Assembly: GCF_023370115.1 (NCBI RefSeq)
Contig: NZ_CP097160.1
Coordinates: 1,302,001-1,366,000, forward strand
From: Gulosibacter sediminis
GTDB taxonomy: Bacteria > Actinomycetota > Actinomycetes > Actinomycetales > Microbacteriaceae
Length of the DNA stretch: 64,000 nucleotides
Reading direction: 5' to 3'
The notes beneath the pieces were generated by a model. It was not told the DNA's origin, searched no databases, and was given only the letters and a program-made list of their open reading frames with translations. Position numbers and translations under genes: made by a program. Positions 17,572 to 26,123 of the stretch are shown in pieces. Every line of letters starts with the position of its first letter. The first letter of the stretch is position 1.

Positions 17572-18253
17572 ATGCGTGGAACAGCGAAAATGAACGAGCT
17601 CGGCACATTTCTGCGTGCCCACCGAGGCCGTCTCTCGCCCCGCGACGACGCCACGGCGAACGGCGCAGAAGGTGCAGCCGCAGCTCCGGCGCGTGCTCGA
17701 CGACCTCTCGACGGTGCCCGCCATCGTCATGGGGCGACGGATGGACGTGCTGGGTTGGAACCGCCTCGTGGCACGGATGATGGTCGACTACTCGGAAATC
17801 CCCGAATCCCAGCGCAACTACATTCGACTCCTCTTCACGCATCCCGCGATGCGCGCCCTCTACGCCGACTGGGACTCGGTCGCCGTCACGGCGGTCTCGC
17901 AATTGCGGATGGAGGCCGCGCGGTAGCCGGAAGATCCGCGCCTCGCAAAGCTCGTCGGCGAGCTCTCGATGCAGGATCCGCAGTTCAGCAACTGGTGGGC
18001 CGCACGAAGCGTCGCGACGCTCTCGACCGGGCGCAAGACGCTCATCCACCCCGAGGTGGGGGAGCTCGTGCTCGACTGGGACACGCTCGTCAAGGCCGAC
18101 GACGCCGAGCAGTCGCTGGTCGTGTGGACCGCCGAACCCGGCAGCCCGAGCCACGAAGGCCTCCAACGACTTGCCCAGCTCGCCGAACCCGGCAGCCCGA
18201 GCCACGAAGGCCTCCAACGACTTGCCCAGCTCGCCGAACCCGCCGCGAACTAG
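17572..18253 (+). pseudogene. MmyB-type XRE regulator, decayed (domain deleted, frameshift, in-frame stop)
   Basis: The first codons (MNELGTFLRAHRGRLSPRD) are the start of an MmyB-type helix-turn-helix regulator. The DNA-binding domain that should follow is missing. The next recognisable block, LRRVLDDLSTVPAIVMGRRMDVLGWN, is in another frame, so a deletion changed phase. A TAG at 17924-17926 then interrupts the ligand-binding domain, which resumes in the same frame at DPRLAKLVGELSMQDPQFSNWW and ends TAEPGSPSHEGLQRLAQL. A 51-base exact tandem duplication lies at the 3' end. Such regulators commonly control a divergent oxidoreductase, here the aldo/keto reductase. Confidence 0.85.
18131..18232 (+). 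repeat. Exact tandem duplication, two 51-bp units
   Basis: Units 18131-18181 and 18182-18232 are identical, and the first 9 bases recur at 18233-18241. Each unit encodes AEPGSPSHEGLQRLAQL in the regulator frame. Family members carry this C-terminal block once. Confidence 0.95.
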
Positions 18254-18306
18254 CCGGCCCCATACCACGCCGAAGTCTTCTCGGCTCTGATGAGTAGCAT
18301 CCAGCT

Positions 18307-21192
18307 ATGCCTACATCCCCCTGGGAACGCGCCCGGCCAGCCATTGACGCCGACGCGGCACGCGCACTGCTCAGGGACATTTACGGACTCGACGGCCGGC
18401 TCGACGAGCTCGGCAGCCAGCAGGATCGCAACTACCTCGTTGCCCAGAGCGATGGCACCAAGTGCGTCCTCAAGGTCGACCATCCCGCCACGACGCCCGA
18501 GCAGCTCGCAGCCCAGGAACTCGCGATCGGCCAGGTTGCCGCGGCTGGCCTCGAGGTGCCTCAGTTGCTGCTCAGCCGCGAGGGCCGCACCGCGACGCAG
18601 CTCACTGACGGCCCAGCCCAGGGCGCGCACGTGCGTCTCATGACTTACCTCGCCGGAGGCACGCTCGCGGAGCACGATGCCTTCGGCGAACTCGAGGCGC
18701 GGGTGCTCGGCGAGGCGGCCGGGCGCGTGGCGGCAGCCCTGGTCGAGCTCGAGCATCCGGGTTGTGCGCACGAGATTCAGTGGGACCTGCGGCGAGGACT
18801 CGAGGTGGTGGCCGAACTGATCGGCGACGTACGCGACGAGGCGCACCGCGCGACAATCAACGAGGCCATGACTCTGGTGTCGCCCGTGCTCGAAGACGTG
18901 GCGGGGCAACTGCCGGTGCAGCCGATCCACGGCGACCTCACCGACGACAACGTGGTTGGCACCGACACCGGCCCGGGCATCATCGACTTCGGTGACGTCG
19001 GCGACGGCTGGCGCATCGCCGAACTCGCCGTGGCAATCGCCTCAGTGCTGCAACGCACCGGCTCGTTCGCGCACGCCGTCGCCGCGCTCAACGAATATGC
19101 GCGGCACCGCGACGTGACCGATGCCGAGCTCCACGCCCTCTGGCCGCTTGTCATTTTGCGGGGCGCCGTACTCGTGGTGAGCGGCGAAAACCAGCTGCGC
19201 ATCGACGAGGGAAACGAGTACGCCAGCGCGCGCATGGAATCCGAGTGGCGCGTGCTCGAGACGGCGCTCGCCACCCCCCTCGAGGTGGCCGAGGCGCAGT
19301 TCCGGCTCGCGCTCGGGCGGCCGCACCGCGCTGAGCTCGAGTACGCACCGGTGTTCGTCGGCGTCGAGCGGATGCGCGTGGTCGCGTTGAATGCCGAAGC
19401 ACCCGTCTTCGACCGGGGCGCGTGGCTCGTCTCAGGCACCGTTGACCGCGAGCTCGAAGCGTCGCTCGAGACGGCCGAACTCGTCGCGACGCGCTATGCC
19501 GAATGGCGACTCGACGTTGCATCGGCCCCCGCGCCCGAGGCACCCGAGAACTGCGCGCTCTTCGTCGAGGTCATTGCCGCAACGAGCGCTACGGTGTTCG
19601 CGCCATTCGCCGGCGTCGTCGACGTGCTCGACGCCGAGACGATCGACCTCAGCGACGGCGTGATCCGCGCCCGGTTCCGCGGCGTCCACGGCGCCGTCGC
19701 CGGCTCGGTGGCGGCCGGTGCCGCGCTCGGCGCCCTCGCCACCGAGATCGATGGAACGCCCCGCGTGCGCGTCCAGCTCATCAACGGCCGAGACGACGCG
19801 ACGATCGACTGGGCGAGCACCGACAATGCCGGCGAACGCGCAGCGCTGCGGCCAGACCCATCCGCCCTCCTGGGCATTGCCGCGGCCCCGAGTCCGGTTC
19901 GCCAGTTGCGGCAGGAACGCCGCCGCCGTGCCCTCGCCCTCGGCCGCGCAAGCGAGCGGTTCTGGGACGAACCGCCCGTGATTGTGCGGGGCTGGGGGAG
20001 CTACCTCATCGACCACACGGCGCGGCCGCTCCTCGACCTCGTGAATAACGTGGCCGAGCTCGGGCACAGCCACCCGCGCATCACCGAGGTCGCCGCGCGG
20101 GCCCTCGAAACTCTCAACACGAACTCGAGGTTCCTCTACGGCGCCTATGCCGACTTCGCCGAGCGGCTCGTCGAACGCGCGAACCGTGCCTGGCCGGGCG
20201 AATTCGACGTGGCGGTGCCCGTGAACAGCGGGTCCGAAGCGGTCGATCTCGCGCTGCGCATGGCGAGGGTGTTCACGAAGCGACGCGGCGTCATCGTGCC
20301 GCGCGAGGCTTATCACGGCTGGACGCTGGCCTCAGACGCGATCAGCACGTCGACCTTCGACAATCCGGCGGCCGAGGACTCTCGGCCCGACTGGGTGCAC
20401 CTCGTCGAGGCGCCGAATGCCTACCGCGGCTCGCACCGCGGTGAGGGTGCCGCCGACGGCTATCTCACCGAAATAGAACGGCTGCTTGGCAACGCCCCCG
20501 AGCCCATCGCGGCGTTCATCACCGAGTCAGTGCTCGGCAATGCGGGCGGCGTGATTCCGCCCGAGGGCTACCTCCGCCGCGCCTTCGCGGCCATTCGCGA
20601 GCACGGCGGCGTCGCGATCGCCGACGAGGTGCAGGTCGGCTACGGCCGCCTCGGCAGCCACTTCTGGGGTGCCGAACTCGCCGGAGCGCGCCCTGACATC
20701 ATCACCGTCGCGAAGGCCGCCGGCAACGGTTTCCCTCTCGGCGCGGTCATTACCCGCCGCGAGCTGCTCGACGCGCTCGCCGACGAGGGGATGTTCTTCT
20801 CCTCCGCCGCGGGCAGCCCGCTCAGCAGCGCGGTCGGAGCGACGGTGCTCGACCTCGTCGACAAGGAGCGCGTGATGGAGCGAGCCGCGCGCGTCGGAAC
20901 TCGGTTTACGGAGCTCATGCGCGACCTCCAGACGCGTCACGCGTGGATCGGCGAGGTGCACGGCAGTGGCCTCTACCAGGGCGTCGAGCTTGTGCGCGAC
21001 CGCGAAACCCGCGAACCCGCGACCGAAGAGACTGCGCGGCTCTGCGAACGGATGCTGCGCCACGGCATGATCGTGCAGCCCGCGAGCGAACGCCAGAACG
21101 TACTGAAGTTCAAGCCGCCCACAACTATCACAGAGTTCGACGTCGAGGCCTTTGCTCAGGCACTCGACGTCGAACTTGCGAGATTGGGCTAG
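18307..21192 (+). CDS. Kinase-like (APH) / hybrid-motif / class III aminotransferase fusion
   Basis: A 961-residue three-part protein. Residues 1-330 are an aminoglycoside-phosphotransferase-type kinase, with HGDLTDDNVV at 208 and IIDFGDVGDGW as metal-binding motif. Residues about 410-510 (FAPFAGVVDVL...GVHGAVAGSVAAGAALGAL) resemble the duplicated hybrid motif of M23 peptidases and lipoyl-like folds, without an obvious zinc site. Residues about 540-961 are a class III aminotransferase with the pyridoxal lysine K803 in TVAKAAGNGFPLGAV. The aminotransferase half resembles ethanolamine-phosphate phospho-lyase-like enzymes. One plausible reading is phosphorylation of an amino-alcohol followed by elimination, but the substrate is not known. 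Its stop overlaps that of the convergent permease. Confidence 0.88.
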   Translation: MPTSPWERARPAIDADAARALLRDIYGLDGRLDELGSQQDRNYLVAQSDGTKCVLKVDHPATTPEQLAAQELAIGQVAAAGLEVPQLLLSREGRTATQLTDGPAQGAHVRLMTYLAGGTLAEHDAFGELEARVLGEAAGRVAAALVELEHPGCAHEIQWDLRRGLEVVAELIGDVRDEAHRATINEAMTLVSPVLEDVAGQLPVQPIHGDLTDDNVVGTDTGPGIIDFGDVGDGWRIAELAVAIASVLQRTGSFAHAVAALNEYARHRDVTDAELHALWPLVILRGAVLVVSGENQLRIDEGNEYASARMESEWRVLETALATPLEVAEAQFRLALGRPHRAELEYAPVFVGVERMRVVALNAEAPVFDRGAWLVSGTVDRELEASLETAELVATRYAEWRLDVASAPAPEAPENCALFVEVIAATSATVFAPFAGVVDVLDAETIDLSDGVIRARFRGVHGAVAGSVAAGAALGALATEIDGTPRVRVQLINGRDDATIDWASTDNAGERAALRPDPSALLGIAAAPSPVRQLRQERRRRALALGRASERFWDEPPVIVRGWGSYLIDHTARPLLDLVNNVAELGHSHPRITEVAARALETLNTNSRFLYGAYADFAERLVERANRAWPGEFDVAVPVNSGSEAVDLALRMARVFTKRRGVIVPREAYHGWTLASDAISTSTFDNPAAEDSRPDWVHLVEAPNAYRGSHRGEGAADGYLTEIERLLGNAPEPIAAFITESVLGNAGGVIPPEGYLRRAFAAIREHGGVAIADEVQVGYGRLGSHFWGAELAGARPDIITVAKAAGNGFPLGAVITRRELLDALADEGMFFSSAAGSPLSSAVGATVLDLVDKERVMERAARVGTRFTELMRDLQTRHAWIGEVHGSGLYQGVELVRDRETREPATEETARLCERMLRHGMIVQPASERQNVLKFKPPTTITEFDVEAFAQALDVELARLG

Positions 21193-22613
21193 TTACGGTC
21201 GTTGACGGGCTCGAGCTCGCCGTCGTCGTCGCCGACTCCCTCGGGGATCTTGTTGAAGCCGGTGACGGGCTGGGCCTCGTCGAAGCCGACGACCTTCTTG
21301 CGGAAGCCGCCCGTGATCACCGCGAGGTAGATCAGGCCCAGCGCGAGCCAGATACCGCCGCCGATCAGCGCCTCAATGTGCAGGTTCAACCAGAGCAGCA
21401 CGGTCAGCGCAAGGCCGATTCCCGGCATCACGATGTACTTGAAGATGTCGCCCGGCGTCTTGCGCAGGCCCTTTCGCCAAGCGAAGTAGGCGATCACCGA
21501 AGCGTTCACAAAGCTAAAGGCGATGAGCGCGCCGAAGTTGATGAAGGCCGAGATGAGTTCGAGTGAGAACTCAATGGCCAACAGCGAGACGATACCGACC
21601 AACACGACGTTGAACACGGGCGTGTGGCTCTTCGCGTTGATGCGACCGAACCACTTGCGCGGGAAGACGTTGTTGCGGCCCATGACGAGCAACATGCGCG
21701 ACACCGAGGCGTGCGAAGCGAGGCCAGACGCGAGCGTCGCCGTGAAGCCCGCGGCGACGAAGATGACCTGGAAGACCTGCCCGCCGATGATCAGACCGAT
21801 CTGGGGGAGCGGGTCATCGGTGAACTCCCCGAACGGGGTGTTGTCGGGGAATCGCAGCTGAGCGAAGTAGCTCGCGACGAAGAAGATTGCACCGCCCAGA
21901 ATCACGGTGAGCAGAATTGCTCGCGGCATCGTCTTCGAATCGCGCGCCTCCTCGGCGTACATCGTGATCGCGTCGAAGCCAATGAAGCTAAAGCAGACGA
22001 CCGTCGCCGCCATGAGCAGCGATTGCGAATCGAGTCCCTCGTGCACAAACGGGCGGCTGCTGACGAGCGTGCCCATACCCTCGCCAGCGAGCACCTGCTG
22101 AATGACCAGGCCGATGAAGACAAGAATGACAATGACCGCAAAAATCAGCAGCAGCGCGTTGAAGTTTGAGGTACCGCGCATGCTCGTGGCGACGAGCGCA
22201 GTGACACCGATGCAATAGAGCACGACCCAAATCCAGGCGGGCACCGTCGGGAACATCTGTTCCATGTAGAGCCGAATAATCAGGGCATTTACCATCGGCA
22301 GCAGCAGGTAATCGAGCAACGAAGTCCACCCGACCATAAAGCCCAGGTTCGGATGCATCGATTCACGAACGTAGGTGTACGCCGAGCCAGCGCTGGGGAT
22401 GGCACCGGCCATTTTGCCATAACTGATGGCGGTAAAGACCATCACAATCAGTGCGACAAGATAGGCCATTGGCACGGTGCCGTCGGTAATTTCCGACACG
22501 ATACCGAAGGTGTCGAATACAACAGTGGGGGTCATATATCCGAGGCCGAGGCCGACGATGGCCCACATCCCCAGGTTGCGACGCAAGGTTCCTTGTTGGT
22601 GAACAGCGGTCAT
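21189..22613 (-). CDS. APC-family amino acid permease
   Basis: A 474-residue integral membrane protein with about 12 hydrophobic segments, typical of amino acid-polyamine-organocation transporters. The first segment (WAIVGLGLGYMTP) and the block GAIPSAGSAYTYVRESMHP match the family's substrate-binding region, and SFIGFDAITMYAEEARD is the segment-6 signature. The C-terminal tail is acidic. Its stop codon shares bases with that of the kinase/aminotransferase fusion. Convergent pairing hints that the permease may import an amine used by that fusion, which is inference. The substrate cannot be assigned by eye. Confidence 0.92.
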   Translation of the reverse strand: MTAVHQQGTLRRNLGMWAIVGLGLGYMTPTVVFDTFGIVSEITDGTVPMAYLVALIVMVFTAISYGKMAGAIPSAGSAYTYVRESMHPNLGFMVGWTSLLDYLLLPMVNALIIRLYMEQMFPTVPAWIWVVLYCIGVTALVATSMRGTSNFNALLLIFAVIVILVFIGLVIQQVLAGEGMGTLVSSRPFVHEGLDSQSLLMAATVVCFSFIGFDAITMYAEEARDSKTMPRAILLTVILGGAIFFVASYFAQLRFPDNTPFGEFTDDPLPQIGLIIGGQVFQVIFVAAGFTATLASGLASHASVSRMLLVMGRNNVFPRKWFGRINAKSHTPVFNVVLVGIVSLLAIEFSLELISAFINFGALIAFSFVNASVIAYFAWRKGLRKTPGDIFKYIVMPGIGLALTVLLWLNLHIEALIGGGIWLALGLIYLAVITGGFRKKVVGFDEAQPVTGFNKIPEGVGDDDGELEPVNDRN

Positions 22614-22943
22614 TGGCGGATCCTTTAAACAGGGACTCTGGGAGTCAGGAACGTCTCCGCGAACACACGGATTGGCAGAACTCTAATGGAGGTTTGGCCA
22701 CATTTGTACGTTTAAAAACGATATTCATCGGTCATGACGCGGCCGGCTCCCGTGCGAGCACGGCGGTGGGCGCAGTGCGGTCCGTCATGGCGGATCTCTC
22801 CCGTGAGATCGGGGGAACGCCACGATGTGTTGCGGCTCACAAACGTCGTCGAAAGTGCTTTTCCGCTGGTGTTCAGAGTGTGCGACGTCCCGTCATCCTC
22901 TGTACATACTCGCACGCTGCCCGCCAACCACCGCAAAAGTCGG
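22614..22943. other. 330-base gap without a gene
   Basis: This region lies between the permease start and the apt stop. It includes an AT-richer stretch (about 22695-22735, with GTTTAAAAACGATATTC) that could carry the permease promoter. Reading frames across it have no recognisable family or ribosome-binding site. No terminator hairpin was convincing. Confidence 0.5.
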
Positions 22944-23510
22944 CTAAAAGACCTCGACGCTGTGCAGCGACTCGCCCTCGAGCCGCGGCCGACCCGCAAG
23001 CTCGGCCAGCTCGATCAACGCGCCGACACCTGCGACCTCGTACCCGAGATCACGCACGAGCGCGCAGCTTGCCGCGAGCGTACCTCCGGTGGCGAGCACG
23101 TCATCCAGAATCAGGATGCGCGTGCCCGGCGCGACATCACGCTGCATTTCGATCGTGGCTGAGCCGTACTCGAGGTCGTACGAGCGGGATGCGGCGGGCT
23201 TTGGCAGCTTGCCGGCCTTGCGAATCGGCACGAGGCCGCAGCCGACTCGGGCGGCGACTGCTCCGGCGATCAGGAAGCCGCGAGCCTCGACACCGGCGAC
23301 GACGTCATAGGTTCCGTTGAACGGTGCCACGAGCGCGCGCAGCACCACGTCGAACGCGTGTGGTTGCGCGAACAGCGGCAACACATCGCGAAACAGCACA
23401 CCCGGTTCGGGATAGTCGGGGATGCTCCGCACCTGGCGCAGCGCGGCCGCAAGTTCGGCCGGGGTGGGGGCGACAACGTGTGCCGGCGTCGCCAAATTGG
23501 CCTGCGTCAC
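22944..23510 (-). CDS. apt: Adenine phosphoribosyltransferase
   Basis: Salvages adenine to AMP using PRPP. The 188-residue protein contains the PRPP-binding loop ILILDDVLATGGT, the FRDVLPLF block near the N-terminus, and GVEARGFL and RKAGKLP, all typical of Apt. The GTG start lies 2 bases after the stop of the PH-domain gene, so the two are cotranscribed. In many actinobacteria apt sits near relA and secDF; that context is absent here. Confidence 0.95.
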   Translation of the reverse strand: MTQANLATPAHVVAPTPAELAAALRQVRSIPDYPEPGVLFRDVLPLFAQPHAFDVVLRALVAPFNGTYDVVAGVEARGFLIAGAVAARVGCGLVPIRKAGKLPKPAASRSYDLEYGSATIEMQRDVAPGTRILILDDVLATGGTLAASCALVRDLGYEVAGVGALIELAELAGRPRLEGESLHSVEVF

Positions 23511-23512
23511 GT

Positions 23513-24004
23513 CTATTCGCCCTGGCCGATGCGGTGCAGTAGCTCGGTCATGCGTACGTGCACGTGCTCGATGTTCGGGATGTCATCGAGCCGAAGGGGA
23601 TTGTCGGCCGAAGTCTCGAGCACGAGCGTGCCACAGCGGAAAATGCGGTCGATGAACGACCGCTCGTACGCGACGTTCGAGATGCTCCGCAAGGGGATGT
23701 CGTGGCCCCGCTTGTTGAAAATACCGGTGCGAGTGATCACTCGACGGTCAGTGATCGAGTAGGTCGTGGTCAACCACTTGAGCCAAGGCACGAGCGCAAC
23801 GGGAATCAGCACGACAACGCAAACGCCCCAAATGATGTAGCTGCCAATCGGCTGCGCTTCCGCAGGCAGGAGCACGGTGCCGACGATCGCTGCCACCAAC
23901 ACGAGCAGGCCCAGGAGTAGCCAGCCGAGGATGCGCTTAATGTGGGTCCGAAGATGGAAGACGACGTGCTCATTTTCACCGAGCAGGCGTTGCGGGATTC
24001 CCAT
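23513..24004 (-). CDS. PH-domain (bPH2/YdbT-like) membrane protein
   Basis: A 163-residue protein with two adjacent membrane segments (about 25-47 and 54-76) followed by a bacterial pleckstrin-homology-like domain, with YSITDRRVITRTGIFNKRGHDIPLRSISNVAYERS as its hallmark region (read as several short blocks). The ATG at 24004 gives MGIPQRLLGENEHVV, the usual start; the longer frame upstream overlaps the divergent neighbour. The function of such proteins is largely unknown, and a cell-envelope role is assumed. It is divergent from the Nif3-like gene with a 44-base gap. Confidence 0.87.
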   Translation of the reverse strand: MGIPQRLLGENEHVVFHLRTHIKRILGWLLLGLLVLVAAIVGTVLLPAEAQPIGSYIIWGVCVVVLIPVALVPWLKWLTTTYSITDRRVITRTGIFNKRGHDIPLRSISNVAYERSFIDRIFRCGTLVLETSADNPLRLDDIPNIEHVHVRMTELLHRIGQGE

Positions 24005-24048
24005 GTCGCCAGCGTACTCGCCGCGACCGCCGACGCTACGCTCGACAC

Positions 24049-24903
24049 ATGACGAGCTTGCGCCAATTGCAGTCCACCCTTGACGCGCTGTTTCCCGAGA
24101 CCGACGCAGAGCCCTGGGATGCGGTGGGTCCCGCCGCAGGTGACCCCGGCGCCGAGGTGACGCGAGTGCTGCTCGCTGTCGACCCGGTCGCCGCAACGGT
24201 CGATGAAGCGCTCGAATTTGGCGCGCAGCTGCTCGTGACGCACCACCCGCTGGTGCTGCGCGGTATCACGAGCCTGCGCGAGGACCGCTACAAGGGCGCG
24301 CTGCTTGCGAGGCTCATCCGTGGCGGATGCGCGCTCCACACCGCGCACACGAACGCCGATGTCGTCGAGACCGGCCCGACCGGCACCATCTTTGATCGTC
24401 TCGGCGTCAACGCCGATGGCCGCCAGCCGATCGAGCCCCTCGCGAACCGCCCAGAGCGCGGCATCGGCCTCGTCGGCGAGTTCGCCGAACCCATCTCGCT
24501 GCGCGACTTCGCCGAAAGAGTCGCCGACGTCATGCCGCCCACGGCCGGGGGAGTCCGCGTCGCCGGCGACCCTGAGCAGCCGGTGCGCCGCGTCGCGTGC
24601 TGCTCGGGCGCGGGCGACAGCCTGCTCGCGCATCCGCTCGTCACCAGCGCCGACGTCTATCTCACCTCTGACCTTCGCCATCACCCGGCCTCCGAGGCCC
24701 GCGAACAGGCGTTCGTCGGCGGCGGCCCCGCGCTCGTCGATGTCGCGCACTTCGCGAGCGAGTGGCTCTGGCTCGGCGGCCTCGCCGAACGGCTGCGCGC
24801 CGCCCACCCCGAGCTTGAGGTGCGCGTTTCGACCCGCAACACCGACCCCTGGACGTGGCAGATTCCGCAGGGCACGAAGCCAGCCTCGAGTCAGGGAGAA
24901 TAG
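24049..24903 (+). CDS. Nif3-like dinuclear metal-centre protein
   Basis: A 284-residue member of the Nif3/YbgI family, which forms hexameric toroids with a dinuclear metal site. HHPLVLRG, HTNADVV and, near the C-terminus, LVDVAHFASEWLWL supply the conserved histidines, aspartate and glutamate. Some annotations call such proteins GTP cyclohydrolase 1 type 2, but evidence for that activity is limited. It heads a three-gene operon with a coiled-coil protein (6 bases downstream) and an RNase HI, an arrangement common in actinobacteria. Confidence 0.9.
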   Translation: MTSLRQLQSTLDALFPETDAEPWDAVGPAAGDPGAEVTRVLLAVDPVAATVDEALEFGAQLLVTHHPLVLRGITSLREDRYKGALLARLIRGGCALHTAHTNADVVETGPTGTIFDRLGVNADGRQPIEPLANRPERGIGLVGEFAEPISLRDFAERVADVMPPTAGGVRVAGDPEQPVRRVACCSGAGDSLLAHPLVTSADVYLTSDLRHHPASEAREQAFVGGGPALVDVAHFASEWLWLGGLAERLRAAHPELEVRVSTRNTDPWTWQIPQGTKPASSQGE

Positions 24904-24909
24904 AGAACT

Positions 24910-25644
24910 ATGAAGGCCTCACAACAGCACCAGCTGCGCCTGCTCGAATTGGCCAATCTTGATGCCAAACGTGGCCGGCTCCAGCACACCGCAAAGCACA
25001 TTCCCGAACAGCTCAGCCTGGAGAAGATCGAGGCCGAGCGCCGCGAGCGCCGGGCCGCCGCGGCCCAGGCGCTCGGCGACCTCGAGGATGCGCAGGCACA
25101 GTTGCGCCGCGTCGAGTCCGACGTGCAGACCGTTGTGCAGCGCCAGCACGCCGACGAGGCCCGCCTCGAGAAGGCGGCGACGAGCAAGGAAATCACCGCG
25201 TTCGAGACCGAGATCGCCGCGCTCAAGCGCCGTCGCGATCGCCTTGAGGGCGAGCAGCTCGAGCTCGAAGAGCAGGTCGAGAGCCTCACCGCGACCTACG
25301 ATGCCCGGCACGACGAGATGCGCACCCTCGAGGCGGAGGCGAGCGACCTGCTCGAACGCCGCGACCTCGCGCGCGTGAACCTGCAGGCCGAGGCGAAGGA
25401 ACTGGGCACGGCCCGCCGCCTGCTGCTCGACGGCATCCCTGCCGAGCTCGTCGCCCTCTACGAGGACGTGCGCGGCAAGGTTGGCATCGGCGCGGCCGAA
25501 CTCGTGGGCAACGTGTCGATGGCGTCGAATGAGACGCTCGAGGTCGTCGACATGGCGAACGTGCGTCGTGCGGCCGCCGACGAGGTGCTGTTCTGCCCGA
25601 TGACGGGCGCGATTCTCGTGCGCACCGAACGGTCGGACGTCTGA
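24910..25644 (+). CDS. Coiled-coil protein of the C4 zinc-ribbon family with degenerate ribbon
   Basis: The 244-residue protein has a long charged coiled coil (about 10-170) followed by the family's conserved GVGAAELVGN-type block (here KVGIGAAELVGN). In typical relatives the tail carries two CxxC pairs that bind zinc. Here the first pair is replaced in VSMASNETLEV, and the second reads FCPMTGAILVRT, leaving one cysteine. The rest is well conserved and the gene is intact, so zinc binding seems lost while the coiled coil is kept. It lies between nif3-like and the RNase HI gene, whose ATG overlaps this stop (TGATG). The exact role is unknown. Confidence 0.85.
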   Translation: MKASQQHQLRLLELANLDAKRGRLQHTAKHIPEQLSLEKIEAERRERRAAAAQALGDLEDAQAQLRRVESDVQTVVQRQHADEARLEKAATSKEITAFETEIAALKRRRDRLEGEQLELEEQVESLTATYDARHDEMRTLEAEASDLLERRDLARVNLQAEAKELGTARRLLLDGIPAELVALYEDVRGKVGIGAAELVGNVSMASNETLEVVDMANVRRAAADEVLFCPMTGAILVRTERSDV

Positions 25645-26096
25645 TGGCGCGCAACCTCATCGTTGAGGCCGACGGTGGCTCCCGCGGCAACCCTGGGCCG
25701 GCGGGTTCGGGCTCGGTCATCATCGACGCCGACACCGGCGAGATCCTCGAAACCATCCCGCGTTCGCTCGGCGTCTGCACGAACAACGTTGCCGAGTACA
25801 CCGGGCTCGTACTCGGGCTCGAAGCCGCTTACCGCATCGACCCGGAGGCGCGACTCGAGGTGCGCATGGACTCGAAGCTCGTCGTCGAACAGATGTCGGG
25901 CCGTTGGAAGATCAAGCACCCCGACATGCAGAAGCTCGCCGCCATCGCCCGCGACCTCATCGGCACGCGACCGGTGAACTTCAAGTGGGTGCCCCGCGCG
26001 CAGAACTCACGGGCGGATGCGGCGGCGAACGTCGCGATGGATCACCCGGCCGATTACCAGGGGCCGAACCCGCTCGCGGGCGACTCGTTGTTCTGA
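25644..26096 (+). CDS. RNase HI family protein, single domain
   Basis: A 150-residue RNase H-fold protein expected to cut RNA in RNA-DNA hybrids. Catalytic acids are all present: D10 in EADGGSRGNPG, E51 in NNVAEYTG, D76 in RMDSKLVVEQ and D125 in NSRADAAAN. In mycobacteria the orthologue (Rv2228c type) is fused to an acid-phosphatase-like domain; here the protein stops after the RNase H domain. It overlaps the upstream gene by one base and is followed 27 bases later by the RNase P RNA. Confidence 0.93.
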   Translation: MARNLIVEADGGSRGNPGPAGSGSVIIDADTGEILETIPRSLGVCTNNVAEYTGLVLGLEAAYRIDPEARLEVRMDSKLVVEQMSGRWKIKHPDMQKLAAIARDLIGTRPVNFKWVPRAQNSRADAAANVAMDHPADYQGPNPLAGDSLF

Positions 26097-26112
26097 CCCG
26101 CTTGGCCCGCGG

Positions 26113-26118
26113 TAGAAT
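26113..26118 (+). promoter_or_regulatory. Candidate -10 box TAGAAT for RNase P RNA
   Basis: TAGAAT lies 5 bases before the predicted RNA 5' end. A weak -35 (TTGTTC at 26088-26093, 19-base spacing) overlaps the end of the RNase HI gene. Confidence 0.4.
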
Positions 26119-26123
26119 CGTCG

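Noticed and set aside
17438-18268. Extension of the aldo/keto reductase to a 562-residue protein
   Set aside because: The extra residues are antisense to the decayed regulator and its tandem repeat; the true start is the ATG at 17437.
22712-23162. Open frames in the permease-apt gap
   Set aside because: No ribosome-binding site, family match or compositional support, and they overlap apt in another frame.
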